From positions 1 through 15,724 of the forward strand of contig CAJUCQ010000062.1 of assembly GCA_910584905.1 (NCBI GenBank): DNA of 15,724 bases, written 5' to 3'. This stretch comes from an uncultured Muribaculaceae bacterium. GTDB lineage: Bacteria > Bacteroidota > Bacteroidia > Bacteroidales > Muribaculaceae. Both the position numbers and the translations under genes were made by a program. The notes beneath the pieces are model-generated. The model had not been told where the DNA came from and searched no databases. It worked only from the letters and a program-made list of their open reading frames with translations. Below are positions 7,481 through 13,837 of this stretch, piece after piece. The first letter of the stretch is position 1; each line of letters starts with the position of its first letter.

Positions 7481-9082
7481 GTGCCAATCCTGTCAGTAAA
7501 TTTTGAATGCTCCGAATTCTTTGAGGCCGGACCCCTCGTAGAAGATGCGTGCACCGGCATGAACGCCGGAGTTGTAGCCCGCGACCTCCGGGACGCGACG
7601 CCGGACTTTCCCGGCACTGACGGGGAGGCCGGCGATGACACGACGCCTCCCTCCGGAGATGACATCCTCGTATGCGCCCGCGACAAAGGCCTGCGGGGCG
7701 TGTTTGTCCACACTCGCGCGAACGCCGCCCACGTGGCTATGGCCACACCGGCAGCGCTCGCCGACTACGAGGTTTTTGCCCGCGTATGCCTTAAATTACA
7801 CGATTATACGGGCAACGAGGGCGAATTCGGCGAGGAATGCCGCGGGGTCGAATGCTACTGCCGGCCGGCCGACGGGGTAAAGCTCTTTTCCCGCGAATGG
7901 ACCGAACAGTGTCTGATGGCCGACTACATCTTCGCCGTCGGGAAGGGATTCCATGGGCGTCTGCCCGAATATCTGGAGTGTTTCAACATCCCCTTTGTCT
8001 TCGGGCCGAAGATGATGACCGACTTCGGGCTCTACCCCCTTCGCCGCCCCTCGCAACGGGGGATGAAGGCCTACTGCCGCATGCTCGACTATGCCGTCGG
8101 AGTGCAATGGGAATTTGCCGGGACGGAGCGCACGGCCTCGGGGAAATGCATGGTGCGCCGCATCGAAGACCCCACCGAGCGCGAGGCGCTGGAAAACAAC
8201 GACTTTACGGAAGAGGACGCACGGCGCCTGATGGCCGAAATCGCCGACGGTACCCGCAACGCAAGGATATTCACGATGAGTGTCTTCCCCGTGGGGGCTC
8301 CTACGGAGACCGTAGCGCCTCCCCGGCTAATTGCATACGGCGATTATATCAGCTTTTTCGACACGGAATCGAACGAGCAGCTGGCCCTCGTGCCTTTTGC
8401 ATGCCTCGAAGGCCTCACAGGCGAAATCCCCGGGCGCTTCATTGACGAAGCGCAGTTTGTTGCCGACGAGCCCGTCGACGACGAGAAGATAGCCTCCATG
8501 CTGGCCGCGTCGCCGAGATTCACGCCCGAGCCCCCCTTCAACCCACCGCTTTATCCCGGCACAGGCATCTCCCGCGGCCAACGCACCTTCGTATTCCTCT
8601 GGAATCCGGCGACTTCCGACCTCAAGACACCCGAGTTCCGCCGCGCCATCCCGCGGATGCAACTGCTGACGCTCCGTCTGTCAATCGCCGATTCCGGCGA
8701 GGCCCGTATGGGCGACCGCGCGTTCGTGGTGTGCAACTCGCCGCGGATGCCCAAGGGGATAGTTATGAGCGGCCTCATCATCTCAAACCCCTATCGCTTC
8801 GACGGGCCGGATGCGCCGACGTCGTGGTATGTCGACTTCCGCCCCAACCTGATGATGGACCCCCGCAATCCGTCGCTGCTGACAAGCGACCTCCTCGCCG
8901 ATGCCATCCCGGGCTTTGACTGGCAGGGTTGCGCCGGCGGACGCCGCCTCGCCGACGAGGACGCCCACACGCTCGAAGAACTGTGGGCCCCGCAGCTCGA
9001 CTACGCCGTCAGCACGTTTATCGACAGCGACGGCCTCGACAAAACCCTCAACGCCATCTCCCCGCGCGAGAGCCGATACTGA
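7481..9082 (+). CDS. Uncharacterised 533-residue protein
   Basis: I do not recognise a characterised family; a Bacteroidetes domain of unknown function is likely. The protein is acidic, has no signal peptide or membrane segment, and should be cytoplasmic. Visible blocks: an N-terminal region with ECRGVECYCRP (about 122-132); a central aromatic block (LFSREWTEQCLMADYIFAVG); a strand-rich block LIAYGDYISFFDTESNEQLALVPF (about 285-308); and a C-terminal block FDWQGCAGGRRLADEDAHTLEELW, which looks like a conserved motif plus helix. Its codon use matches the GC-rich core, so it is probably vertically inherited. The start is uncertain: GTG at 7481 is 30 bp after tyrS and gives the full frame; the first in-frame ATG is at 7559. 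It probably reads from the cdd-tyrS transcript. No function is inferred. Confidence 0.75.
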   Translation: MPILSVNFECSEFFEAGPLVEDACTGMNAGVVARDLRDATPDFPGTDGEAGDDTTPPSGDDILVCARDKGLRGVFVHTRANAAHVAMATPAALADYEVFARVCLKLHDYTGNEGEFGEECRGVECYCRPADGVKLFSREWTEQCLMADYIFAVGKGFHGRLPEYLECFNIPFVFGPKMMTDFGLYPLRRPSQRGMKAYCRMLDYAVGVQWEFAGTERTASGKCMVRRIEDPTEREALENNDFTEEDARRLMAEIADGTRNARIFTMSVFPVGAPTETVAPPRLIAYGDYISFFDTESNEQLALVPFACLEGLTGEIPGRFIDEAQFVADEPVDDEKIASMLAASPRFTPEPPFNPPLYPGTGISRGQRTFVFLWNPATSDLKTPEFRRAIPRMQLLTLRLSIADSGEARMGDRAFVVCNSPRMPKGIVMSGLIISNPYRFDGPDAPTSWYVDFRPNLMMDPRNPSLLTSDLLADAIPGFDWQGCAGGRRLADEDAHTLEELWAPQLDYAVSTFIDSDGLDKTLNAISPRESRY

Positions 9083-9141
9083 TTTTTAATAAAAATTTGA
9101 AAAAAAGACGCCCTTATTGGGATTAAATCAAAATAATGACG

Positions 9142-9149
9142 TATATTTG
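9142..9149 (+). promoter_or_regulatory. Bacteroidetes-type -7 element (TATATTTG) for psd-pssA
   Basis: TATATTTG matches TAnnTTTG. A TTATTG at 9115-9120 lies about 21 bp upstream, at the distance of a -33 box. The predicted start point is near 9154, leaving a leader of about 14 nt to the psd ATG at 9168. The surrounding 9083-9167 is AT-rich and non-coding, in contrast to both flanking genes. Confidence 0.68.
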
Positions 9150-9167
9150 CGTTATTATTGTAGAACC

Positions 9168-9836
9168 ATGAGAGTAAAAATACACCACGAAGGCACTCAC
9201 ATCCTTGTCATTGTCGCAGTCGCGCTGTTGATCATCAACGTGCCGCTGTGGCTATGGATTCATCCCTTGCCCATAGCTTGGTTTGTATCCATCGCCTCAG
9301 GTGTGTTCTACTTTTTTCTCGTCAATTTTTTCCGCTCGCCGCGCCGTCACTTCGAAGGCCCGCAGGAAAACGTAGTCGTGTCGAGCGCCGACGGCACTGT
9401 CGTAGCGCTTGAAGAGGTCTACGAGCCCGAATATCTCAAATGTCGCTGTATTCAGCTGTCGGTGTTTATGAGTGTGCTGAACGTCCACGCCAACTGGTTT
9501 CCGGTCAACGGCGAGGTCATATACACAGCCCACCATCCCGGGCGCTTCATGGCGGCCTATCTGCCCAAATCCAGCGCCGAAAACGAGCGGTCGACAGTGG
9601 TCATCCGCACGCACGGAGGCCAGCTCGTGCTGATGCGTCAGATTGCCGGTGCGATGGCCCGGCGCATCGTCACCTACGCCGAGCCGGGAGTCGAAGCCTC
9701 CATCGAAGACCACATGGGATTTATCAAATTCGGCTCGCGAATCGACCTCTATCTGCCCCTCGGAACTGAAATCTGCACTGAAATCGGCAAAAAAACCACC
9801 GGCGGAATCACCGTCGTAGGCCGACTCAAACCCTGA
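9168..9836 (+). CDS. psd: Phosphatidylserine decarboxylase proenzyme
   Basis: 222 residues from the ATG at 9168; the in-frame ATG at 9117 lies upstream of the promoter, so it is rejected. The enzyme makes phosphatidylethanolamine from phosphatidylserine at the inner membrane. Two hydrophobic segments (about 11-30 and 35-53) anchor it, followed by the conserved NFFRSPRR (53-60), SADG (73-76) and NVHANWFPVNG (105-115). The self-cleavage site that creates the pyruvoyl group is the G189-S190 pair in FIKFGSRIDLYLP; the short form with KFGS rather than LGST is typical of this subfamily, found in Bacteroidetes and related to archaetidylserine decarboxylases. It is followed after 37 bp by pssA, which makes its substrate, so the two form a two-step pathway operon. 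Confidence 0.94.
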   Translation: MRVKIHHEGTHILVIVAVALLIINVPLWLWIHPLPIAWFVSIASGVFYFFLVNFFRSPRRHFEGPQENVVVSSADGTVVALEEVYEPEYLKCRCIQLSVFMSVLNVHANWFPVNGEVIYTAHHPGRFMAAYLPKSSAENERSTVVIRTHGGQLVLMRQIAGAMARRIVTYAEPGVEASIEDHMGFIKFGSRIDLYLPLGTEICTEIGKKTTGGITVVGRLKP

Positions 9837-9873
9837 CCCGCCCGGCCCGGAGCCACAGACAAGTCCTACTGAC

Positions 9874-10584
9874 ATGGCATTCAAAATCAAATCATACATC
9901 CCCAACACCGTCACGTGTCTCAACCTCCTCGCGGGATGCGCGGCCATATATTTCGCCTTCCGCCCGACGGAGGTTATCGGTAGCCTGACAGGCCTCGAAT
10001 GGTGCTGGATTGCAATCGCCGCCGCAGCCGCATTCGACTTCTGCGACGGCGCGACTGCACGACTGCTCAAATCGTTCTCGCCCCTCGGCAAAGACCTCGA
10101 CTCGCTCTCCGACCTCGTGAGCTTCGGCGTCGCCCCGGCCATGATGCTCCTCAACGTCATGCTCGGCTATGCCGCCGACAACACTGCGCCGCTCTGCTTC
10201 GCGGCGCTCCTGCTGGTGCCTTTCGGAGCGCTCAGACTCGCGAAATTCAACAACGACACCCGCCAGACAACCTCGTTCCGCGGCCTCCCCATCCCGGCAA
10301 ACGCCATCTTCTGGATCGGCGCCACAGCATGGATTCGCTCCTACGGCTATCCCGGCACCGCCGTCTGCGTGCTCGTCATCATGGCAATGTCGGCGGCGAT
10401 GGTAGGCAATTTCCCGATGTTTTCGCTGAAATTCAAAAACTTCGACCTCCGCGACAATTTCAGCCGCTACGCCATTCTGCTCGCCGCGATCCTCTTTGTT
10501 GCCTTCTACGGCGTGTCCGGTCTGATGTGGACCATCCTCCTCTACTTTCTGATTTCATTCGCGCGCCGACGCCATATCGCCTGA
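9874..10584 (+). CDS. pssA: CDP-diacylglycerol-serine O-phosphatidyltransferase
   Basis: 236 residues, polytopic, with about six to eight hydrophobic segments. The CDP-alcohol phosphatidyltransferase signature D-x2-D-G-x2-A-R-x8-G-x3-D-x3-D is complete: D55, D58, G59, A62, R63, G72, D76, D80 (in AFDFCDGATARLLKSFSPLG and the following DLDSLSD). The enzyme joins serine to CDP-diacylglycerol, producing phosphatidylserine for the psd product encoded just upstream. That pairing, rather than the signature alone, identifies serine as the alcohol. The ATG at 9874 gives the expected NTVTCLNLLAG first helix. A small membrane protein gene follows after 77 bp, possibly on the same transcript. Confidence 0.94.
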   Translation: MAFKIKSYIPNTVTCLNLLAGCAAIYFAFRPTEVIGSLTGLEWCWIAIAAAAAFDFCDGATARLLKSFSPLGKDLDSLSDLVSFGVAPAMMLLNVMLGYAADNTAPLCFAALLLVPFGALRLAKFNNDTRQTTSFRGLPIPANAIFWIGATAWIRSYGYPGTAVCVLVIMAMSAAMVGNFPMFSLKFKNFDLRDNFSRYAILLAAILFVAFYGVSGLMWTILLYFLISFARRRHIA

Positions 10585-10661
10585 GCGATTCGCCGCCGCC
10601 TCTACGGTCGAGCCATTGCCCGGCGCGCCTCCCCTCCCCCCCCACCTGATTATACCCTACA

Positions 10662-10997
10662 ATGAGCATCATAGCTTTCATCCTCCTTGTTTTCATAATT
10701 GTCTTTATTATCGTCCCGCTGGTAAAAATCGGCTATGGCGTGTGGCGCGCGCGCCGCAACTGGAACGAAGCCATGAACCGCTTCCGACAGGCCGCGGGCT
10801 ACGGCGAGACCACAAACAACGGCCCCGCCCCGGCACCGACAGGTCGCCGCAAAAAGAAAATCGACCCTGACGTCGGCGAATACGTCGCCTTCGAAGAAAT
10901 CACCGTCGAGACCGGCGCCACCGCCGGCTCAGCCTCCGCACGCCCGTCGGCAGCCGAAGATCAAATCGAAGACGTCAGCTGGGAAGACATTAAATAA
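10662..10997 (+). CDS. DUF4834-like small membrane protein
   Basis: 111 residues. One N-terminal hydrophobic helix (about 3-24, IIAFILLVFIIVFIIVPLVK) is followed by a basic, low-complexity cytoplasmic stretch and a conserved-looking short block KKKIDPDVGEYVAFEEI (about 63-80), then an acidic tail. The combination of one helix with a KKK-x-x-D-x-x-x-GEYV-x-FEEI motif is what I recall for Bacteroidetes DUF4834 proteins, which often lie next to phosphatidylserine synthase; I cannot confirm this here. Function is unknown. The link to pssA suggests a membrane-lipid connection, but only by position. The ATG at 10662 follows an 8-cytosine run at 10636-10643. Confidence 0.75.
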   Translation: MSIIAFILLVFIIVFIIVPLVKIGYGVWRARRNWNEAMNRFRQAAGYGETTNNGPAPAPTGRRKKKIDPDVGEYVAFEEITVETGATAGSASARPSAAEDQIEDVSWEDIK

Positions 10998-11158
10998 ACA
11001 GGTGAAACCACCCGGGAGCGCACTGACACGCCCCGGCAGGCCCGCAGACCCGCCCTCCACGTCACGAAGCGACAGGGAACCACAGCCCGCGGCGAAGACA
11101 CGGCGCCCTATCTCGTTGGCATAGAATAGTGAAATTTAATACTTTTTTTTACGTCAAA
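10998..11158. other. Intergenic stretch before gapA promoter
   Basis: This is the first part of a 285-bp gap. It is GC-rich with no convincing frame up to about 11120. After that it becomes AT-rich, including a run of eight T at 11143-11150 that lacks a preceding hairpin, so I see no intrinsic terminator for the upstream operon. Confidence 0.4.
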
Positions 11159-11191
11159 TTCTTGAAATACGGAAATTTTTCACTAATTTTG
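11159..11191 (+). promoter_or_regulatory. gapA promoter (TTCTTG / TAATTTTG)
   Basis: TAATTTTG at 11184-11191 matches the TAnnTTTG -7 element. TTCTTG at 11159-11164 stands 19 bp upstream as a near-consensus -33 box. The start point would be near 11196, giving a leader of about 87 nt. The leader has a small hairpin, GGAGC (11203-11207) with GCTCC (11212-11216) around a GAAG loop, close to the 5' end, which could protect the message. The rest of the leader is A-rich, as in strongly translated Bacteroidetes genes. Confidence 0.7.
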
Positions 11192-11282
11192 CAGGCGGTA
11201 AAGGAGCGAAGGCTCCCTTGCCTCTAAGAACTGAGATAAAACACTTACAAACAACAAAGTTTTTTTAAATAACACACGAATC

Positions 11283-12293
11283 ATGACAAAGATTGGTATC
11301 AATGGCTTTGGTCGCATCGGACGTTTCGTTTTCCGTGCCTCCACCAAGCGCAACGACATCGAAGTAGTTGCCATCAACGACCTTCTCCCCGTAGACTACA
11401 TGGCTTACATGCTTAAGTATGACACCATGCACGGCCAGTTCGAAGGCACCGTTGACTACGACATGGAAAAGAGCGAACTCATCGTAAACGGCAAGCACAT
11501 CCGCGTTACCGCCTGCAAGAACCCCGCAGAAATCGCATGGGGCGCAGTAGGTGCTGAATACGTTGTAGAATCCACCGGTCTCTTCCTCACCAAGGAAAAA
11601 GCTCAGGCACACATCGAAGCCGGCGCCAAGTACGTCGTTATGTCCGCTCCCTCCAAGGACGACACCCCCATGTTCGTTTGCGGCGTGAACGACAAGACCT
11701 ACGTCAAGGGCACACAGTTCGTTTCCAACGCATCCTGCACCACCAACTGCCTTGCTCCCATCGCCAAGGTCCTCAACGACAAGTTCGGCATCCTCGATGG
11801 CCTCATGACCACCGTTCACTCCACTACCGCTACCCAGAAGACCGTTGACGGTCCCTCGATGAAGGACTGGCGCGGTGGCCGCGCCGCTTCCGGCAACATC
11901 ATCCCCTCCAGCACCGGCGCTGCCAAGGCTGTAGGCAAAGTAATCCCCACCCTCAACGGCAAGCTCACCGGCATGTCGATGCGTGTCCCCACCCTCGACG
12001 TATCCGTTGTTGACCTCACCGTCAACCTCGCCAAGGCCGCTACCTACGACGAAATCTGCGCCGCTATGAAGGAAGCTTCCGAAGGCGAACTCAAGGGCAT
12101 CCTCGGCTACACCGAAGACGCAGTCGTTTCCAGCGACTTCCTCGGCGACACCCGCACCTCCATCTTCGACGCCAAGGCCGGCATCCAGCTCACGCCCACC
12201 TTCGTCAAGGTCGTTTCGTGGTACGACAACGAAATCGGCTACTCCAACAAGGTGCTCGACCTCATCGCAACTATGGTTGAAATCAACGGCTGA
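11283..12293 (+). CDS. gapA: Glyceraldehyde-3-phosphate dehydrogenase, type I
   Basis: 336 residues, standard length. It oxidises glyceraldehyde-3-phosphate with NAD and phosphate in glycolysis (and the reverse in gluconeogenesis). The Rossmann motif INGFGRIGR is at 6-14. D33 in AINDL favours NAD over NADP. The catalytic cysteine is C152 in SNASCTTNCLAP with its histidine partner H179 (VHSTTATQ). SWYDNEIGYSNKV near the C-terminus closes the family pattern. Codon use is visibly different from the neighbours, with many GTT, GCT and TCC/ACC/AAG choices, as expected for a highly expressed gene rather than a transferred one. It has its own promoter and a strong terminator, so it is probably a single-gene unit. 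Confidence 0.98.
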   Translation: MTKIGINGFGRIGRFVFRASTKRNDIEVVAINDLLPVDYMAYMLKYDTMHGQFEGTVDYDMEKSELIVNGKHIRVTACKNPAEIAWGAVGAEYVVESTGLFLTKEKAQAHIEAGAKYVVMSAPSKDDTPMFVCGVNDKTYVKGTQFVSNASCTTNCLAPIAKVLNDKFGILDGLMTTVHSTTATQKTVDGPSMKDWRGGRAASGNIIPSSTGAAKAVGKVIPTLNGKLTGMSMRVPTLDVSVVDLTVNLAKAATYDEICAAMKEASEGELKGILGYTEDAVVSSDFLGDTRTSIFDAKAGIQLTPTFVKVVSWYDNEIGYSNKVLDLIATMVEING

Positions 12294-12323
12294 TTAAAAG
12301 CCCGAGACAACTCATAAAAGCCC

Positions 12324-12373
12324 ATCGCCCCGCGCGATTCCCGACACGGAATCCGCGGGGCGATTTCTATTTC
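12324..12373 (+). terminator. Intrinsic terminator of gapA
   Basis: ATCGCCCCGCG (12324-12334) pairs perfectly with CGCGGGGCGAT (12354-12364). A second inner stem GATTC / GAATC (12336-12340, 12349-12353) lies after a one-base bulge, and the loop is CCGACACG. It is followed by the T-rich TTCTATTTC and lies 30 bp past the gapA stop. Confidence 0.92.
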
Positions 12374-12566
12374 GCATCCCCCCGACAGCCGCATACAACG
12401 CCATCGAAAAAAGCCAACAGCAACCCACGGAAATCAAAACACCCTGCCACGCAAATAAAGCCACCTCTCGCACGCCTCAACCAACAAACTGACACAACTA
12501 TCAACCAAAGCATTCAAAGCACGAAAAACGCAAAAAAAACAAAGCCCACCATACACATATATGATG

Positions 12567-12584
12567 AGGGAGTTTTTACTCCCT
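12567..12584. repeat. Short hairpin AGGGAGT / ACTCCCT
   Basis: AGGGAGT (12567-12573) and ACTCCCT (12578-12584) form a perfect 7-bp stem with a TTTT loop, extendable by a G-U and an A-T pair. It stands at the point where the AT-rich region begins. No T-run follows, so it is not an obvious terminator. Confidence 0.55.
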
Positions 12585-12594
12585 TATATATTAT

Positions 12595-12614
12595 TGTTAT
12601 ACAAGAATATAACA
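12595..12614. repeat. Short hairpin TGTTATA / TATAACA
   Basis: TGTTATA (12595-12601) and TATAACA (12608-12614) form a perfect 7-bp AT-rich inverted repeat with a CAAGAA spacer, only 10 bp after the previous hairpin. Role unknown. Confidence 0.45.
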
Positions 12615-12659
12615 GTGCGCAATGGGTACTAATAGTGTACTAAACGAGCAAAATGGAGA

Positions 12660-12712
12660 AGAAGAATAGAGGCATTTTGAGAATTTTTAATTTGACTTTG
12701 TTCTATTCTTCT
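12660..12712. repeat. 11-bp inverted repeat with 31-bp spacer
   Basis: AGAAGAATAGA (12660-12670) is repeated in exact inverse as TCTATTCTTCT (12702-12712). The spacer is AT-rich and includes a promoter-like TTTGACTTTG. It could be a recombinase or regulator site or the scar of a past insertion; nothing in the sequence decides. Confidence 0.5.
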
Positions 12713-12722
12713 GACGGCAATT

Positions 12723-12761
12723 TTCCCAATATGTCGGTTTTCTGACCTATTCAGATGGGAA
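12723..12761. repeat. Two-tier stem-loop
   Basis: An outer stem TTCCCA (12723-12728) with TGGGAA (12756-12761) encloses an inner stem GTCGG (12733-12737) with CTGAC (12742-12746; one G-U pair) closed by TTTT. Modest stability; significance uncertain. Confidence 0.35.
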
Positions 12762-12933
12762 TTTCCAGTGTCCGTTTCTGGGAGAACCAACACGCAGGAT
12801 AATCCCTTCCGATTTCAGTCTTTCTATATGGAGCGAGCAGTTCTTCTTTTGTCATTTTTTCGTGTATTAGATTGCAAAATTGCAAAATTACTAATTTGTC
12901 AGCGATTAAAGCTTAGGATTCAGATATTTTGGC

Positions 12934-12941
12934 TATATTTG
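12934..12941 (+). promoter_or_regulatory. Bacteroidetes-type -7 element (TATATTTG) before the structured leader
   Basis: TATATTTG matches TAnnTTTG exactly. The predicted start point, about 12945-12948, coincides with the first base of the UUCG hairpin at 12947. No good -33 TTTG is visible at 19-21 bp upstream. The next gene, the Crp/Fnr-type regulator, begins about 260 bp downstream. Confidence 0.6.
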
Positions 12942-12946
12942 CCGTC

Positions 12947-12966
12947 GGAAAGGTTTCGACCTTTCC
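12947..12966 (+). ncRNA. UUCG-capped hairpin at predicted 5' end of the leader RNA
   Basis: GGAAAGGT (12947-12954) and ACCTTTCC (12959-12966) form a perfect 8-bp stem closed by TTCG, the unusually stable UUCG tetraloop when read on the plus strand. Its position right after the promoter suggests a 5'-end stabilising hairpin. It is not followed by a T-run, so it is not a terminator on this strand. Confidence 0.65.
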
Positions 12967-12993
12967 ACGTCATTTTGGAAAAATAAGAAGCGT

Positions 12994-13137
12994 TATGCGT
13001 CTTGCAAACTGAAAACCTGAGAAACTTTTAGCCTTGATGCAAGAGATAGCATAGTGGTTCTCACGCATATAGCCTGGGTTGCTATTGTTACATCTGCATC
13101 ATTGGTTTTCTCAGGACCATCAGTTTGGACGTGCATA
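12994..13137 (+). ncRNA. Long compound hairpin, candidate structured RNA or leader upstream of the crp-like gene
   Basis: One long imperfect stem is visible by direct complementarity. From the base inwards: TATGC (12994) with GCATA (13133); GTC (12999) with GAC (13128); CAAACTGA (13005) with TCAGTTTG (13120); CCTGAGAAA (13016) with TTTCTCAGG (13107); CC (13032) with GG (13104); TGATGCA (13035) with TGCATCA (13095); ATAGC (13046) with GCTAT (13081). That is about 39 pairs in nested, collinear order, separated by small bulges, over an apical region 13051-13080. The multi-bulged single stem recalls 6S-type RNAs or a cis-regulatory leader, but I recognise no known family. A mobile element relic is the main alternative. 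The strand is inferred from the promoter at 12934 and the downstream gene. Confidence 0.6.
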
Positions 13138-13181
13138 GTTGGCTCACGTTTCTTTGTAACTAATCTCTCCATTGAGCCAAC
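13138..13181 (+). ncRNA. Second leader hairpin
   Basis: GTTGGCTCA (13138-13146) and TGAGCCAAC (13173-13181) are a perfect 9-bp inverted repeat with a 26-nt spacer. It starts on the base immediately after the long compound hairpin and ends about 25 bp before the regulator's likely start codon, so it could influence translation initiation. No T-run follows. Confidence 0.5.
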
Positions 13182-13206
13182 CGGGATTATTGCATCAGTT
13201 CTTCAA

Positions 13207-13770
13207 GTGGGAACATCGAACTTCAACACATATTACGAGAACATCGACTTTAATTTTTGGCGCGACCTTTGTGTTCAGAAAGGAGTGTTGCGCCATTATG
13301 AAAAGAACGAATTGTTTGCCGAACAAGGGCAGGTAGCAAGATATATCGGATATATAAAGTCCGGCACCCTTAAATATGTGGCATACGCAGCAGATGGCAC
13401 CGAGAGTGTTGTCGGACTGGAGTTTGCCGGTGAATTTGTCGCTGATTTCCCGTTCTCTCTTTACGGCAAAAAATCTCGTGTTTCAATAGTTGCCGTTACT
13501 CCCTGTGAGATTTTTTGCATACAAACAAGGGATATATGTCAGCGCATGAAGTCCGACGAGCAGCTATATAGAATCATTGCCGAAACCAATGTTGCGTTAT
13601 TCGATACCACATATAACCGTTACATCAACCTGCACACCAAATCGGCGCAAGAACGATACGATGAACTTATCGCCAAATACGATAATATCTTCTCACTGTT
13701 TTCGCTTAAAGACATCGCTTCATTCCTTAATATTACACCCACACATTTGAGCAGATTAAGAAAATCTTAA
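13207..13770 (+). CDS. Crp/Fnr-family transcriptional regulator
   Basis: 187 residues from the GTG at 13207. The frame is open to a GTG at 13054, but the extra 51 codons lie inside the hairpin leader and resemble nothing, while family members begin close to FNTYYENIDFNFWRDLC. No ATG is available there, so the start is uncertain. An N-terminal cyclic-nucleotide-binding-like beta-roll spans about 25-110 (YIGYIKSGTLKYVAYAADGTESVVGLEFAGEFVAD). The C-terminal helix-turn-helix, FSLKDIASFLNITPTHLSRLRKS (about 165-187), ends almost at the recognition helix, the Bacteroidetes form. No cysteine cluster for an iron-sulphur centre is seen, and the effector is unknown. Composition is AT-richer than the core genes. 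A perfect palindrome and the barrel gene follow directly, so local regulation is likely (inference). Confidence 0.9.
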   Translation: MGTSNFNTYYENIDFNFWRDLCVQKGVLRHYEKNELFAEQGQVARYIGYIKSGTLKYVAYAADGTESVVGLEFAGEFVADFPFSLYGKKSRVSIVAVTPCEIFCIQTRDICQRMKSDEQLYRIIAETNVALFDTTYNRYINLHTKSAQERYDELIAKYDNIFSLFSLKDIASFLNITPTHLSRLRKS

Positions 13771-13784
13771 TCATTTTCAATCGG

Positions 13785-13802
13785 TCTCAACATATGTTGA
13801 GA
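13785..13802. promoter_or_regulatory. Perfect 18-bp palindrome, candidate operator for the Crp/Fnr-type regulator
   Basis: TCTCAACATATGTTGAGA is its own exact reverse complement. It begins 14 bp after the regulator's stop codon. Its centre (13793/13794) lies about 41 bp upstream of the start point predicted from the -7 element at 13823-13830, which is the position from which Crp-family proteins act as class II activators. The two-fold symmetry fits a dimeric regulator. Binding by the adjacent gene's product is inference. Confidence 0.7.
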
Positions 13803-13822
13803 GCAAAGTCGCTAATTCTATC

Positions 13823-13830
13823 TAACTTTG
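13823..13830 (+). promoter_or_regulatory. Bacteroidetes-type -7 element (TAACTTTG) for the barrel gene; near-leaderless
   Basis: TAACTTTG matches TAnnTTTG. The first ATG of the barrel gene is 7 bases downstream, so the message would start within a few bases of it; if M7 (13856) is used, the leader would be about 20 nt. The -33 region is poor (no TTTG) and is partly occupied by the palindrome, as expected for an activator-dependent promoter. Confidence 0.65.
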
Positions 13831-13837
13831 CACTCAA

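Larger units (their letters stand above)
12374..12933. other. Non-coding transition zone from GC-rich core to AT-rich accessory DNA
   Basis: No convincing gene. From about 12400 to 12545 the plus strand is strongly biased to A and C: in 12421-12540 I count only 12 G and 11 T in 120 bases. From about 12546 the sequence turns AT-rich and stays so. A 72-codon frame at 12768-12986 has no recognisable features and overlaps promoter and hairpin structures, so I do not call it. A tandem 8-bp repeat ATTGCAAA occurs at 12871-12886. Several inverted repeats are listed separately. Confidence 0.6.

Noticed and set aside
9117..9167. Upstream ATG extending psd by 17 codons
   Set aside because: The extension lies across the TATATTTG promoter element; the ATG at 9168 gives a normal N-terminus.
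12768..12986. 72-codon plus-strand frame
   Set aside because: It runs over a TAnnTTTG promoter element and the UUCG hairpin, has no recognisable domain and biased, AT-driven composition.
12993..13172. A 59-codon minus-strand frame (start MERLVTKKREPT) opposite the structured leader
   Set aside because: It coincides almost exactly with the two hairpins, has no recognisable family or promoter, and the base-paired structure explains the sequence better than coding.
13054..13206. 51-codon upstream extension of the Crp/Fnr-type gene from a GTG
   Set aside because: It lies within the hairpin leader, looks unlike any Crp N-terminus, and family members start close to the residues encoded after 13207.
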